The notes under the pieces: generated by a model | Told to the model about the DNA's origin: nothing | The model's database searches: none | The model's input: only the letters and a program-made list of their open reading frames with translations | Origin: Photorhabdus caribbeanensis | GTDB taxonomy: Bacteria > Pseudomonadota > Gammaproteobacteria > Enterobacterales > Enterobacteriaceae | Length of the DNA: 64,000 nucleotides | Direction: 5' to 3' | NCBI RefSeq assembly: GCF_018448885.1 | Contig: NZ_RCWB01000001.1 | Span: 186,001-250,000 of the forward strand | Made by a program: the position numbers and the translations under genes | In this document: positions 49,401 through 56,830 of the stretch, one piece after another | Numbering within the stretch: position 1 is the first letter of the stretch | How the letters are laid out: each line of letters opens with the position of its first letter

Positions 49401-51399
49401 GATTTCAGCAGGCAACGATCTGGATCTCTCCGGTACCCGGTTGGATAAATCACAAAACCTGACATTAAGTGCGGGTCGTAACCTGAATGCCAGTCGAAGC
49501 CAATTGAACGCGGCGGGCAATATTAATCTGTTTGCGGGAAATGATTTAATGTTGCGGCAAGCTGGTATCCGGGCGGGGCAACAAGTCATGCTCAGTGCGG
49601 GCCGCGATATTGATATATCTCGCCCCAATACGCCAGAGAGCCTGTTTTATTTATCCGAATTAGATGGATTAGACAAATTCTCTGAATTAGGCACGCAAAT
49701 TACCGCGGGTGATCACCTGCAACTCAGTGCAGGGGAAGATATCGCGGGTATCGCGAGATTAACATCGACTAAAGGAAATGTCTCGGTTAACGCTGGCCGA
49801 GATTTACTGTTCTCTGCCCGGAAATATTCGCCGATTAATGATGGCGATAAACAATACCTTTATGCCGCCAGCGCCATCAACGCGGCCCAAAATCTCACAT
49901 TAATTGCGGCAGGCAACCTATTGACATCCGGGGCCAGCTTGACATCCGGCAGTGATATGCGGCTTTCCGCGGGTGGAAATGTTCGTTTTGAGTCGCGACA
50001 AGAATTTATCCGCGAAGGGAATATTGAGCGCTTTACGCAACACGCCAGCCGGTTGAATAGTGGCGGCGGATTAACTATCCGCTCTCAGGGCAGTATTTTA
50101 TTCCAGGCGACGGAATTAATCGCCAAGGGTGTAATGGATATCGCGGCAACAGGCGGTTTTCTCTATGCGCAAGCAATGGAAGAAGTCTATAGGCGGGAAG
50201 AAACAGAGAAAAGCTGTAAAGGTTTGGGGCCCATAAAGTCGTGTAAAGTGTTTGGGTCTAAAACAGAACATCGAGTACAAATCAAGAAGACCAACAAAGT
50301 CACGGAATTTACGGCCGGGGGTGATATTAACCTGATGGCAAAAGATGAGGTGACATTGGAAGCGAGTCGGATAGAAACCAGTAAAAACGCGAAAATCACC
50401 AGCCAGACAGGGAAAGTGAACTTCAAGGCGATGCTCAATATTGATTTTGAGCAGACCATCACGACGTCAAAAGGCTTTTTTATTACACAGCGCGATAAAG
50501 GTCATCGTGAAGAGACCTGGATAATTCCGTCAGTGCATGTTGGCGGTATGCTGACGGTGGATGCGGCGAAAGGCATCAATGCGGATGTGAAAGTAAAAGA
50601 GGGGCAGTTACTGGAAGACGCGTTAGGAGTACTGGGTAACACCCCCGGCACCGAATGGTTGAAAAATCTTCAAAACCGCAATGATGTCCAGTGGAATCAG
50701 GTTAAGGACGCTTACAGTAGCTGGGACAAAAAAAGCGAAAGCTTAAACCCCGTAGTGGGTGCGGTGATTGCGATTGCGGTCGCTGCGGTCACGGCGGGTT
50801 CGGGTTTGGCGGCTTGGGCGGGAAGTGGCGCCGTGGGGGCGACAGGCGCCACGGGAGCTACGGCGAGCGCGGTTTATGGGGCGGCTTATGGCGGAATGAT
50901 AGGGTTGACCTCGCAGGCGGCGGTGGCCTTAGTTGAAAATAAAGGGGATCTCACCAAGACACTGGCAGCCTTAGCGAAACGTGAAGCCGTCAAATCCCTT
51001 GTTACCCAAATCGCCGTGGGTGGCGCATTAGGGGGCTTAGACCACACGATGGGCTGGGGAAAATTAGTGGAGGGAAAAGGCGTTGTCGATCCGATAAAAG
51101 CGCAGCTTCCCTTATTGAGTAATCAGAATTGGAGTCAGGTGGCCCAGCGTGTTGCGGCGCAATCCATCGTGAGTTCAACAATAGGGACGGCGATTAACGG
51201 CGGCAGTTTTACGGATAACCTGCAAACCGCGCTGTTGAGCAATATTGGTAATCAGATTAATGCGGAAGGTGCCAAACTGATTGGTGATCAGGGGCAGATT
51301 CTGGATGTTCCGGGTAAAGCGATTAGCCATGCAGCAGTGTCTGCGCTGGCGCGGAGATTAGCGGTGGAGATGCTAAAGGGGCGGCAGTGGGCGCATTAG
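43435..51399 (+). CDS. Giant TpsA/CdiA-like filamentous haemagglutinin exoprotein, with three TPS domains
   Basis: The 2654-residue surface exoprotein would be a beta-helix filament exported by two-partner secretion. After an export signal (ends near HPAMA) comes a TPS/haemagglutination domain (about residues 40-300, NPNGI motif at 136). This domain recurs at about 782-1055 (motif 871) and 1312-1580 (motif 1397), each with EF.V...G.VLNNAT and the CxGC motif. Haemagglutinin repeats follow, including three 86-residue repeats near 1763-2020. A DUF637-like hydrophobic Ala/Gly region begins near residue 2435. A one-base deletion at about 51349-51353 ends this frame at 51399; the toxin part continues in another frame. 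No complete TpsB is nearby. Confidence 0.88.
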   Translation: MDKLHNSMARVTSYLLIYLTAIQPLHPAMAVGITPDNNRTQVQNQGNVPVVNIATPNDAGISHNTYQEFNVASQGAVLNNATQAAQSQLTGQLNANPNLKGKAAELIINEVTGSGRSDLQGQLEIVGNKANVMIANPNGITCDGCGFINTTGATLTTGKPQFDQQGALEALEVKKGQITIGGKGLDGKTTDYVDIISRATELNGKIQANTLSLTQGANRISLKDGTVKPIAGEGAKPQLAVDTKALGGMYANKIRLVATEDGVGVNLTNLTTTQDAISLTAEGKIILGEVQAKADININSKAIETAEQSHVQAGQHLRLTTETLRNQGRIRAGGDVAIKATKLDNVNPTKKSHPIITAGKNNSITANEINNVGELSAAQNLTLTGKNFSTKAIKDSQENIIGKLSAGGDLTATFQDTFRFDFDKEHFKAGNKPTDLALITGKNISLTARDLVNRASMRAGQNLTADAETIYLGQGNLQAGNHVMLDGKSHLDVNGYDISGHDVTLLASRGMLSVVSGDDYTPEGTRVLTTLSADNLLRIIADGPIDIADTLINRAKNIFLATNDKLEIYASGDLIDEQSPLSDDAKQELINQRLRQLSQLQADENIEIHAGKIVDLRSISLTAGKDITLTSGGILDVSKITAENPYEYSNEHGDNYEKHDEYENADDEEDEQSYPQFQFPIIKSTLTAGNNLTINTGGDIIDTEATLLAKGTTAITKNNAELHSPAGKYNSVEGKYTPVTSALIESALSHAPQLTINFSEVEGEVPGIKLADKQTRITSKNNRPIIHIAAPNARGVSHNRYHEFNVGAAGLVLNNATHDTQSLLAGQIGANLNFKGQSAELIINEVVGTLASNLQGLLEVVGQKADVLIANPNGITCNGCRFVNTPAVTLSTGNPVFDKEGALAALEVKKGAITLGEKGLDATAQDSIDIISRTTKLNGKLQAKNLTLTQGPNRIDFKRGTLVPIAEEGYTPWKAIDTGLLGGMYANKIRLVSTEPGKAVNLTNLTATQGDISLTADGKVILGDVQAKTDITVNGKDIETAKQSHMQAGQHLILTTDTLQSRGRIGADGDVTIKAKTLSLDGGNITAGNQVLLQGKNSFTVRGTDISGHDITLISSGGGISVSSGGDNSTAAGTRALSTISAANTLHILSEQGISLSNTLINRAKNIFLAANGRVDINQHLAADKNIDLHAGWGINLDGISLTAGKDITLTSGGSINIGKVTADNDLALIARSNITETTLSAEGATTVAQYSTALHLADGKYTPVTSALIDLALSNAPQLTINIPEIAGGIPGVQLADKRARIAVRNNLPIIHIAAPNSQGISHNRYREFNVGAAGLVLNNATEATQSVLAGQIGANPHFNGKSAELIINEVVGTLASNLQGLLEVVGQKAAVFIANPNGITCNGCGFINTPAVTLSTGKPMFDKEGALAALEVKKGAITFDEKGLDATAQDDVDIISRATILNGKVQAKNLTLTQGSNRIDFKRGTLVPIAGEGNTPWNAIDTGSLGGMYANKIRLVSTEAGKKVNLTNLTATQGDISLTADGKVTLGDVQAKTDITVSSKDIKTAEQSHVQAGKDITLAANTLNNTGKIIAEGDARLFIDHLYNQNKGLIQANNHLWLQKDASGNLSTEINNTSATLKTHNGDIIIRTKALNNDRDASVAAGMNAYINATKLDNSQSQFHAKKNLILTGHDFNHGMDGKLSADLNVVADFINQFNGTAFILAKNILLHAGEIINIGHLKADNDLSVIAERRMNARQNTLEAKRNLTLIAGKDIEAFQVGLKGENIELLTHEGDIRMWGDGSRISASDNLQIFADHKLDLYDLLFDKSNTITLNAGHEIDVSQIKLAAQKNLTLIAGKGITARETGLKGENVELLAREGNIQMGGHDSRISASNNVQMFAGHELNIQDLLFDKANNMTLNAGSEINADRVKLVANKNLTLIAGKDITARQAELKGENVELLVREGDIQMGRNRSHELLASISADNHLRISAGNDLDLSGTRLDKSQNLTLSAGRNLNASRSQLNAAGNINLFAGNDLMLRQAGIRAGQQVMLSAGRDIDISRPNTPESLFYLSELDGLDKFSELGTQITAGDHLQLSAGEDIAGIARLTSTKGNVSVNAGRDLLFSARKYSPINDGDKQYLYAASAINAAQNLTLIAAGNLLTSGASLTSGSDMRLSAGGNVRFESRQEFIREGNIERFTQHASRLNSGGGLTIRSQGSILFQATELIAKGVMDIAATGGFLYAQAMEEVYRREETEKSCKGLGPIKSCKVFGSKTEHRVQIKKTNKVTEFTAGGDINLMAKDEVTLEASRIETSKNAKITSQTGKVNFKAMLNIDFEQTITTSKGFFITQRDKGHREETWIIPSVHVGGMLTVDAAKGINADVKVKEGQLLEDALGVLGNTPGTEWLKNLQNRNDVQWNQVKDAYSSWDKKSESLNPVVGAVIAIAVAAVTAGSGLAAWAGSGAVGATGATGATASAVYGAAYGGMIGLTSQAAVALVENKGDLTKTLAALAKREAVKSLVTQIAVGGALGGLDHTMGWGKLVEGKGVVDPIKAQLPLLSNQNWSQVAQRVAAQSIVSSTIGTAINGGSFTDNLQTALLSNIGNQINAEGAKLIGDQGQILDVPGKAISHAAVSALARRLAVEMLKGRQWAH
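48721..49494 (+). repeat. Three tandem 258-bp repeats in the exoprotein gene
   Basis: Equivalent codons in the phrase NLTLIAGK recur at 48733, 48991 and 49249, exactly 258 bp (86 residues) apart. Each unit reads roughly NLTLIAGK, LKGEN.ELL..EG.I, SRISAS.N, DLLFDK, LNAG.EI. The third unit grades into a diverged fourth. Confidence 0.85.
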
Positions 51400-52292
51400 C
51401 CGCAGAACTGGCCGCCATCACCTTGGATAAAACCTTTAGCGATCCGATGGCAATTCAGGCCGGTGGTAAAATCATCGGCGGCGCTGCGGGAGCCATTGCA
51501 ACCAACAGCGCAGAAGGCGCCAACAGTGGCGCCAATGCCGGTGAAATGGTGATTGTCTATAATTCACTGGCACATCTTCTGTCCGCCGCAGAGAAAGAAA
51601 AGTCGGGAACACTCAAAACCTACGAGGAAAAGAAGCAAACTTTTTGTCAGCAGTCACCGGAGGCATGTAAACAAGCTGGAGGTGTCATCAGTTTTGGTAC
51701 TGACTTCGTGCCGATTGTCGGAGATATCAAAGGTTTTGTTGAGGCTGAAAGCGCGTTAGATTATCTGGCCGCCGCAGTGGCGATTATTCCAGGTGCGGGA
51801 GATGCCGCCGGGAAAACTATCAAGGCGGTAGAGAAAGCCTTACAGAAAGGTGATATTGGGGAAGCTTCTAAACTGCTTAATAAGGCCAGTGATGAAATAG
51901 CCTCAGTATCACGCCCCGGTCACAAACAGTCAGAAATTGATGTAGGAAAAGATTTGGGAGATGGCTGGAATGGTCAGGTTACATTTAAAGAGGGCAAAGA
52001 AGTTCCCTATGGCACTAAAGGCAGTGTTCGTCCAGACTGGTGTCAGGGCAATATTTGTAGTGTTGAAGTGAAGAACTATAATATTGCAACGAACAAAAAT
52101 GGCTTGATTAATAATGTTGCCAAACAGGCGATTGAACGGCAGAAGAATCTACCTGCGGGGATGGAACAACGGATAGTTATTGATGTTCGAGGGCAAGCAA
52201 TGACATTTCAGCAAGAGGCTGCTATCAGAAAAGGTATTGTTGAAAAATCTAACGGCATGATTAGCGCCTCATCAATTAGGTTCAAGACATAA
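51351..52292 (+). CDS. Detached C-terminus of the exoprotein: pre-toxin region plus nuclease-like toxin A
   Basis: This frame continues the exoprotein after the one-base deletion (AEISGGDAKGAAVGALAAEL is the expected continuation). The pre-toxin segment has GEMVIVYN where CdiA proteins carry VENN, then FVPIVGDIKGFVEAESALDYLAAAVAIIPGAGD. The toxin follows from about 51900: VRPDWCQGNICSVEVKNY places an Asp and an ExK 9-13 residues apart, as in PD-(D/E)XK nucleases. It has no start codon of its own with a site, so as read it is untranslated unless the shift is corrected. The immunity gene overlaps its stop. The nuclease role is inferred from motif only. Confidence 0.75.
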   Translation, partial: AEISGGDAKGAAVGALAAELAAITLDKTFSDPMAIQAGGKIIGGAAGAIATNSAEGANSGANAGEMVIVYNSLAHLLSAAEKEKSGTLKTYEEKKQTFCQQSPEACKQAGGVISFGTDFVPIVGDIKGFVEAESALDYLAAAVAIIPGAGDAAGKTIKAVEKALQKGDIGEASKLLNKASDEIASVSRPGHKQSEIDVGKDLGDGWNGQVTFKEGKEVPYGTKGSVRPDWCQGNICSVEVKNYNIATNKNGLINNVAKQAIERQKNLPAGMEQRIVIDVRGQAMTFQQEAAIRKGIVEKSNGMISASSIRFKT

Positions 52293-52810
52293 TGAGAAAT
52301 ATAGGATTTAGCGGTGGAAGTTCTACAAAAGAGCTTGGAACAGTCAATGATGTTGTATTGTTTTTTGAATGTTTGAAACTCTTTGTTGAACAGAAGTATC
52401 CAGAACAAAACTGGCATCTTTTAACAGATAGACTTTATAAACGTTATTTACGTCAAGAAGAGATAGAGGATGCTAAGGCTCAGATGGAACAAGTACGTCA
52501 ACTATTTATGAACTTGCCAAGTTCATCAGTTGAATGGGGCACGGTAAGCTTGGCTAATGTTGAAGAAAGCAGATTGGATCTTAGCTTTCCTATGTTATCA
52601 GACGTATTTTTTCGTTATTTTGACGCTTTTTCATATTGCATTGAATCTGCAAAGGTAAATTATGAGGAATTTAAGTCATATCCAGACTACAAGTACGAAC
52701 CTGTAAAAATAGTAATTACTGATATGCCTTTGTATATGGAAGATCAATATCGTTCCTTAGAACAATACGATGCTTTAAGCCCAGATGATCCGCCATTCTG
52801 GTTACGTTAA
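52292..52810 (+). CDS. Immunity protein for toxin A (Imm70-like?)
   Basis: The 172-residue soluble protein starts one base into the toxin stop (TAATG), typical of toxin-immunity coupling. It begins MRNIGFSGGSSTKELGTVNDVVLFF and ends ITDMPLYMEDQYRSLEQYDALSPDDPPFWLR; the same ending occurs in two further immunity genes downstream. I think it belongs to the Imm70 type, but this is memory of a pattern. It would neutralise the nuclease module in kin cells. Confidence 0.75.
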   Translation: MRNIGFSGGSSTKELGTVNDVVLFFECLKLFVEQKYPEQNWHLLTDRLYKRYLRQEEIEDAKAQMEQVRQLFMNLPSSSVEWGTVSLANVEESRLDLSFPMLSDVFFRYFDAFSYCIESAKVNYEEFKSYPDYKYEPVKIVITDMPLYMEDQYRSLEQYDALSPDDPPFWLR

Positions 52811-52920
52811 AGAAGTTCTCGATATGCTGAATTGACCAAAAAATTGGAATAGCTCAGGTTACACTAAACAGCTAATGATATCTGAGTTCGGAATTCTACC
52901 GGACTCAGGCCATTCAATTT
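52811..52920. mobile_element. IS-end-like junction sequence (copy 1)
   Basis: After the immunity stop comes tgaattgaccaaaaaattgg, similar to terminal repeats of IS3/IS150-type elements. Then a block that recurs at 54810-54898 ends ..ctaccggactcaggccattc just before pre-toxin homology resumes at AAAGGTTTTGT. No transposase frame remains. Confidence 0.5.
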
Positions 52921-53473
52921 TAAAGGTTTTGTAGAGGCTAAGAGCGCGTTAGATTATCTGGCCGCCGCAGTGGCGATTATTCCAGGTGCGGGAGATGCCG
53001 CTGGGAAGGCTATCAAGGCAGCAGAGAAAGCCTTACAAAAAGGTGACGTTGGCGAAGCTTCCAAACTGATTAATAAGGCCAGTGGTGAAATCTCTGCATA
53101 TAACTCGGCAACCTATCCGAAATTGAAACATGACTTGGCAAAACAAAATTTGCACAATATCGCTTCACAGGATTCAAGACTAGCCGCAGCGATTAAGGGA
53201 GATAATGGTAAGGTTAACTTTGGCATAGGAAATGGAAGTCGTGAAGAAGCTGATCGGTTAGGTAAGATATGGGTTGGTGATGGAGCAAGACCAACCAGTG
53301 ACGGAACTGGATTAGTTAGTGCTGATGGCACTCGTATATATCGTTTCCCGGCAGAGAAGAAAAATAGCAAGCATTCCTCAACAGGAGTTCAAGCTAATTT
53401 TGAAACCTTTAAAATAAACCCATCTACGGGCGATAAGATTAAAGTAGGAAACGGTCATTTGGATATTCAATAG
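52921..53473 (+). CDS. Orphan toxin module B (CDI/FHA C-terminal type)
   Basis: The frame restarts with the same pre-toxin segment as the main gene (KGFVEAKSALDYLAAAVAIIPGAGDAAG), then diverges after about 60 residues to a different toxin: YPKLKHDLAKQNLHNIA, then IGNGSREEADRLGKIWVGDGA, DGTRIYRFPAEKK, ending KVGNGHLDIQ. This C-terminal module is familiar from other filamentous haemagglutinins but I cannot name its activity. It has no start codon with a site and no secretion domain, so it is a displaced module that would need recombination onto the main gene. An Imm8-like gene follows by 11 bp. Confidence 0.7.
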
Positions 53474-53484
53474 GATAAATTTTT

Positions 53485-53832
53485 ATGAAAGCGGAACTAA
53501 AAAGCATTTCTAGTGATGATTATGATCTAGATTTATATTTTCCTGATGACGACGAGAAATTTTTATTAAAGGTCATATTGCGCATTGGTGAAAAAGATAG
53601 CAAGGAAGCAGATAATTTTGATTTACTTATTTGTACTCCAAATTGGTTAAAAAATAACCACTGGACTCCTCAATTAATCAGGCACATGTTACTAGTGCGT
53701 AAATATGATCTGGATGAAATCACAAAGACGATTACAGATTATATCGACCAGTGCGAAGGTGATGATTGGATGGGAATAGCCCAAAAGCTTTCCCGAGTTT
53801 TTGCCTGGGAGTATGAGGATTACCAAGATTAA
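53485..53832 (+). CDS. Imm8-like immunity protein for module B
   Basis: The 115-residue acidic protein has the Imm8 layout: MKAELKSISSDDYDLD.Y.PDD, FDLLICTPNWL, RHMLLVRKYDLDEI, then DWMGIAQKLSRVFAWEYEDYQ. Imm8 proteins protect against polymorphic toxins in several systems. The ATG lies directly behind toxin B. It can act without the toxin being expressed, for protection against siblings. Confidence 0.8.
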   Translation: MKAELKSISSDDYDLDLYFPDDDEKFLLKVILRIGEKDSKEADNFDLLICTPNWLKNNHWTPQLIRHMLLVRKYDLDEITKTITDYIDQCEGDDWMGIAQKLSRVFAWEYEDYQD

Positions 53833-53955
53833 CATTGATAGCCCCGGCCTTATACCTGCCTCTCAATCCGATCTCTTGGTTAAGAGACAGAACTTGGCTG
53901 GGGTTTCTTTACCCTCTGGTTACTACTTACCTATCAGCGAAAATTAGTCACAAAG

Positions 53956-54370
53956 CTGACGGCAATAACATTGGATGAAACCTTTAGCGACCCGATGGCA
54001 ATTCAGGCCGGTGGTAAAATCATTGGTGGCGTTGCGGGAGCCATTGCAACCAACAGCGCAGAAGGTGCCAACAGTGGTGCCAATGCCGGTGAAATGGTGA
54101 TTGTCTACAATTCGCTGGTGTCAGGGCAATATTTGTAGTGTTGAAGTGAAGAACTATAATATTGCGACGAACAAAAATGGCTTGATTAATAATGTTGCCA
54201 GACAGGCGATTGAACGGCAGAAGAATCTGCCAGCAGGAATGGAACAACGGATAGTTATTGATGTTCGAGGGCAAACCGTGTCACTAGAACAGGAGAGGGA
54301 AATTATTAAAGGCATTGTTCAAAAATCAAATGGAATTATAGACCCAGCAGTGATCGAATTTAAAGGGTAA
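53956..54370 (+). pseudogene. Broken module A': pre-toxin fused out of frame to the 3' half of toxin A
   Basis: The left part copies the exoprotein's pre-toxin (LTAITLDETFSDPMAIQAGGKIIGG to VIVYNSL). At about 54115 it joins, via a shared ctgg, to the second half of toxin A (CQGNICSVEVKNYNIATNKNG...), in a different frame. The pre-toxin frame stops a few codons later. The toxin half lacks the RPD acid that precedes the ExK, and its end differs (TVSLEQEREIIKGIVQKSNGI). It cannot encode a working toxin as it stands. Confidence 0.8.
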
Positions 54371-54375
54371 CTAAC

Positions 54376-54789
54376 ATGAAACATATCGGTTTTTATGGTG
54401 GTAGTTCTATTGTGGAACTTGGTTCTGTTTCAGAAATGACCCAATTTTTTTCTATTTTAAATGAACAGATACACGATATTAACGATCGAAAAATCTTGTT
54501 TCAGTTTTACCAGAAGTATCTTCATCTTTATGAATTAGAAACAGCATCTTCGCTAGTAACACAACTCCAGCAGAAATTATCAAAGGAGCAGAAATGCAGA
54601 TTTTTTAAATATTTTGAAGGAATAGAGCGTTGTATAAAATCCGCTCAAGTATTTCATGAAGACTGGGGTATTTATAAGCCAGTCAGAATAGTGATAACAG
54701 ACATGCCTGATTTTATGACAGATAGAGATCGCCCTCTTGAGCAATACGATGCTTTAGGTCCAGATGACCCGCCATTCTGGTTACGTTAA
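54376..54789 (+). CDS. Immunity protein, paralogue of the module A immunity
   Basis: The 137-residue protein begins MKHIGFYGGSSIVELGSVSEMTQFF and ends VRIVITDMPDFMTDRDRPLEQYDALGPDDPPFWLR, clearly a shorter, diverged relative of the gene at 52292 (it lacks part of the middle). It follows the broken module A' and is intact, so immunity has outlived its toxin. AACTAAC precedes the ATG, a weak site. Confidence 0.72.
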   Translation: MKHIGFYGGSSIVELGSVSEMTQFFSILNEQIHDINDRKILFQFYQKYLHLYELETASSLVTQLQQKLSKEQKCRFFKYFEGIERCIKSAQVFHEDWGIYKPVRIVITDMPDFMTDRDRPLEQYDALGPDDPPFWLR

Positions 54790-54898
54790 AGAAGTTCTCG
54801 ATATGCTGAACTGACCAAAAAATTGGACAGGTTACACTAAACAGCTAATGATATCTGAGTCTTGGAATTCTACCGGACTCAGATCATTCAATTTTAAA
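54790..54898. mobile_element. IS-end-like junction sequence (copy 2)
   Basis: Nearly the same block as 52811-52920 follows the immunity stop, including tgaactgaccaaaaaattgg and gttacactaaacagctaatg, up to the point where AAAGGTTTTGT pre-toxin homology resumes. It contains the ATG that opens module C's frame. Confidence 0.5.
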
Positions 54899-55357
54899 GG
54901 TTTTGTAGAGGCTAAGAGTGCATTAGATTATCTGGCCGCCGCAGTAGCGATTATTCCGGGTGCGGGTGATGCTGCCGGGAAAACTATCAAGGCGGTAGAG
55001 AAAGCCTTACAGAAAGGTGATATTGGGGAAGCTTCTAAGCTTATTCAAGAAGCAAGTCAACAGATATCTGTGAAAACCCCAACAGGTTCTAAAGGTAATC
55101 CATTGAATGTTCCAGACGGAATCAATAAACCAACTACAATTGGAAATCGTGACTATTCCAGCCATTCACTTGATCGTATGCAAAGGCAAGGAATTACTCC
55201 TACCGTAGTAGAAAATGCGATCAAATCAGAAAATGCAGTGAAAGGAAAAATTCCAGGAACAATGGCTTACCACGATAAAACGAATAACCTCACAGTAATC
55301 GTTGACGAAAAATCTGGCCGTGTAATTATAGTAGATTTCGGAATTATAAGACAATGA
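54848..55357 (+). CDS. Orphan toxin module C (DUF4258-like, putative RNase)
   Basis: The 169-residue frame opens in the junction block, continues through the pre-toxin segment (KGFVEAKSALDYLAAAVAIIPGAGD) and changes after KLIQEASQQI into a distinct toxin: YSSHSLDRMQRQGITPTVVENAIKS, then AYHDKTNNLTVIVDEKSGRVIIVDFG. The HSLDRMQ..GI..T.V..A pattern resembles DUF4258/BECR-type toxins, where the His is often catalytic. Unlike B it has an ATG, so a short product without secretion domains might be made. Its stop overlaps the next ATG (ATGA). Confidence 0.72.
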   Translation: MISESWNSTGLRSFNFKGFVEAKSALDYLAAAVAIIPGAGDAAGKTIKAVEKALQKGDIGEASKLIQEASQQISVKTPTGSKGNPLNVPDGINKPTTIGNRDYSSHSLDRMQRQGITPTVVENAIKSENAVKGKIPGTMAYHDKTNNLTVIVDEKSGRVIIVDFGIIRQ

Positions 55358-55656
55358 ATAAATTAAATAATATTACTCTTACTGAGTACGACTTTAGACA
55401 ACTTAATTTGATGAAAGAAACTCTAGGAGCATATGTTGAAAATAAAATTCCTTTAAATGTACTAATTGATCGCTTAAGAGATTTATTGGATTGCTTACAA
55501 GATGTGAATAATGAATGGAAGGAGCAGTTTTATGAGCATTGGCTGAGTTTGGAGCAAGTTTATGCTGTAGCTTTAGATAGAAATGAACCACTAAGTCAAT
55601 ATGAAAGTTATATTAATGATTCAGTTAAGGGACTGAATAGCCTGTTAGGATTGTGA
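55354..55656 (+). CDS. Immunity protein for module C
   Basis: The 100-residue protein is mostly helical by eye (LNLMKETLGAYVENKIPLNVLIDRLRDLLDCLQ) and overlaps the toxin stop by 4 bp, the arrangement expected of a cognate immunity gene. It contains the pattern NEWKEQFYEHWLSLEQVYAVALDR that recurs in immunity proteins of DUF4258-like toxins. Assignment rests mainly on position. Confidence 0.68.
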   Translation: MNKLNNITLTEYDFRQLNLMKETLGAYVENKIPLNVLIDRLRDLLDCLQDVNNEWKEQFYEHWLSLEQVYAVALDRNEPLSQYESYINDSVKGLNSLLGL

Positions 55657-55767
55657 TTAAAAGATACCGATTTTTTTAGACTATACCCTAATTTCTGGAT
55701 AGTTTTATCCGATGGTTAGCATGACTTGGGGCCGGTATTGTGTACCGGACTCAGGCCATTCAAATTT

Positions 55768-56333
55768 AAAGGTTTTGTAGAGGCTAAAAGCGCATTAGAT
55801 TATCTGGCCGCCGCAGTGGCGATTATTCCAGGTGCGGGAGATGCCGCCGGGAAAACTATCAAGGCGGTAGAGAAAGCCTTACAGAAAGGTGATATTGGGG
55901 AAGCTTCCAAACTGCTCAATAAGGCCAGTGATGAAATTACATCAGTCTCACGCCCTAGCCATAGAAAATCAGAAATTGATGTCGGGAAAGATTTGGGGGA
56001 TGGATGGAATGGTCAGGTTACATTTAAAGAGGGTAAGGAAGTCCCCTATGGAACTAAAGGCAGTGTTCGTCCAGACTGGTGTCAGGGCAATGTTTGTAGT
56101 GTTGAAGTGAAGAACTATAATATTGCAACGAACAAAAATGGCTTGATAATAATGTTGCCAAACAGGCGATTGAACGGCAGAAGAATCTACCTGCGGGGAT
56201 GGAACAACGGATAGTTATTGATGTTCGAGGGCAAGCAATAACTGCCAAGCAAAAAATGCAAATAGTTCAAGGAATAGTGCAGAAATCAAATGGTTCTATA
56301 AATTCATCATCCATCAGGTTTAAAACAGAATGA
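55768..56333 (+). pseudogene. Module A'': frameshifted copy of toxin A
   Basis: A near-identical copy of the main toxin A module: the same pre-toxin, then ITSVSRPSHRKSEIDVGKDL and intact VRPDWCQGNVCSVEVKNY. One T is missing at about 56146 (gataataatg where the main copy has gattaataatg), so the frame is lost after NKNGL. The original frame resumes with AKQAIERQKN and ends ...SSSIRFKTE at the TGA overlapped by the next gene. Confidence 0.82.
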
Positions 56334-56830
56334 AAAATGTTGGTATACATGCCGCTATGACATTAGCTGAAATAGGCACTGCATCTGATATAAATGGATT
56401 TTTCAATTTAGTGGTAACGTTATTGGAACATTGTAATAAAGGGAGTAAGTACCCTTGGGTCACAGAAAATCTCTATCGGCGTTCTTTGAAGTATGAGGAA
56501 TTATCAAGTGTCAAAAGAGATCTTGACAGTATAGAAAGGTCATTTTCACAGATATCAGCTAAAGGTATTGATTGGATGTCGTTAGGAGTGAACGTAAATA
56601 ATACGAAATTAAATCTGAAAGGAGAGTCGCTATCAATTGTTTTCAAAAGGCTTTTTAGTGCATTTTCTGAAGCATTAGAATGTACTGAAGTTTATTATCA
56701 AGAGCTTAACGAATATATCCCTGTAAGAATAGGTTTTACTGATACACCATATTATATTGATGAGATTAATCGCCCCCTTGAAAAATACGATGCTTTAGGC
56801 CCAGACGATCCTCCATTCTGGTTACGTTAA
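56330..56830 (+). CDS. Immunity protein, second paralogue of the module A immunity
   Basis: The 166-residue protein begins MKNVGIHAAMTLAEIGTASDINGFF and ends EINRPLEKYDALGPDDPPFWLR. It is collinear with the 172-residue protein at 52292 but clearly diverged in the middle. Its ATG overlaps the toxin stop (ATGA). The frame is intact although the toxin ahead is shifted. Its different body may reflect a slightly different toxin specificity. Confidence 0.73.
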   Translation: MKNVGIHAAMTLAEIGTASDINGFFNLVVTLLEHCNKGSKYPWVTENLYRRSLKYEELSSVKRDLDSIERSFSQISAKGIDWMSLGVNVNNTKLNLKGESLSIVFKRLFSAFSEALECTEVYYQELNEYIPVRIGFTDTPYYIDEINRPLEKYDALGPDDPPFWLR

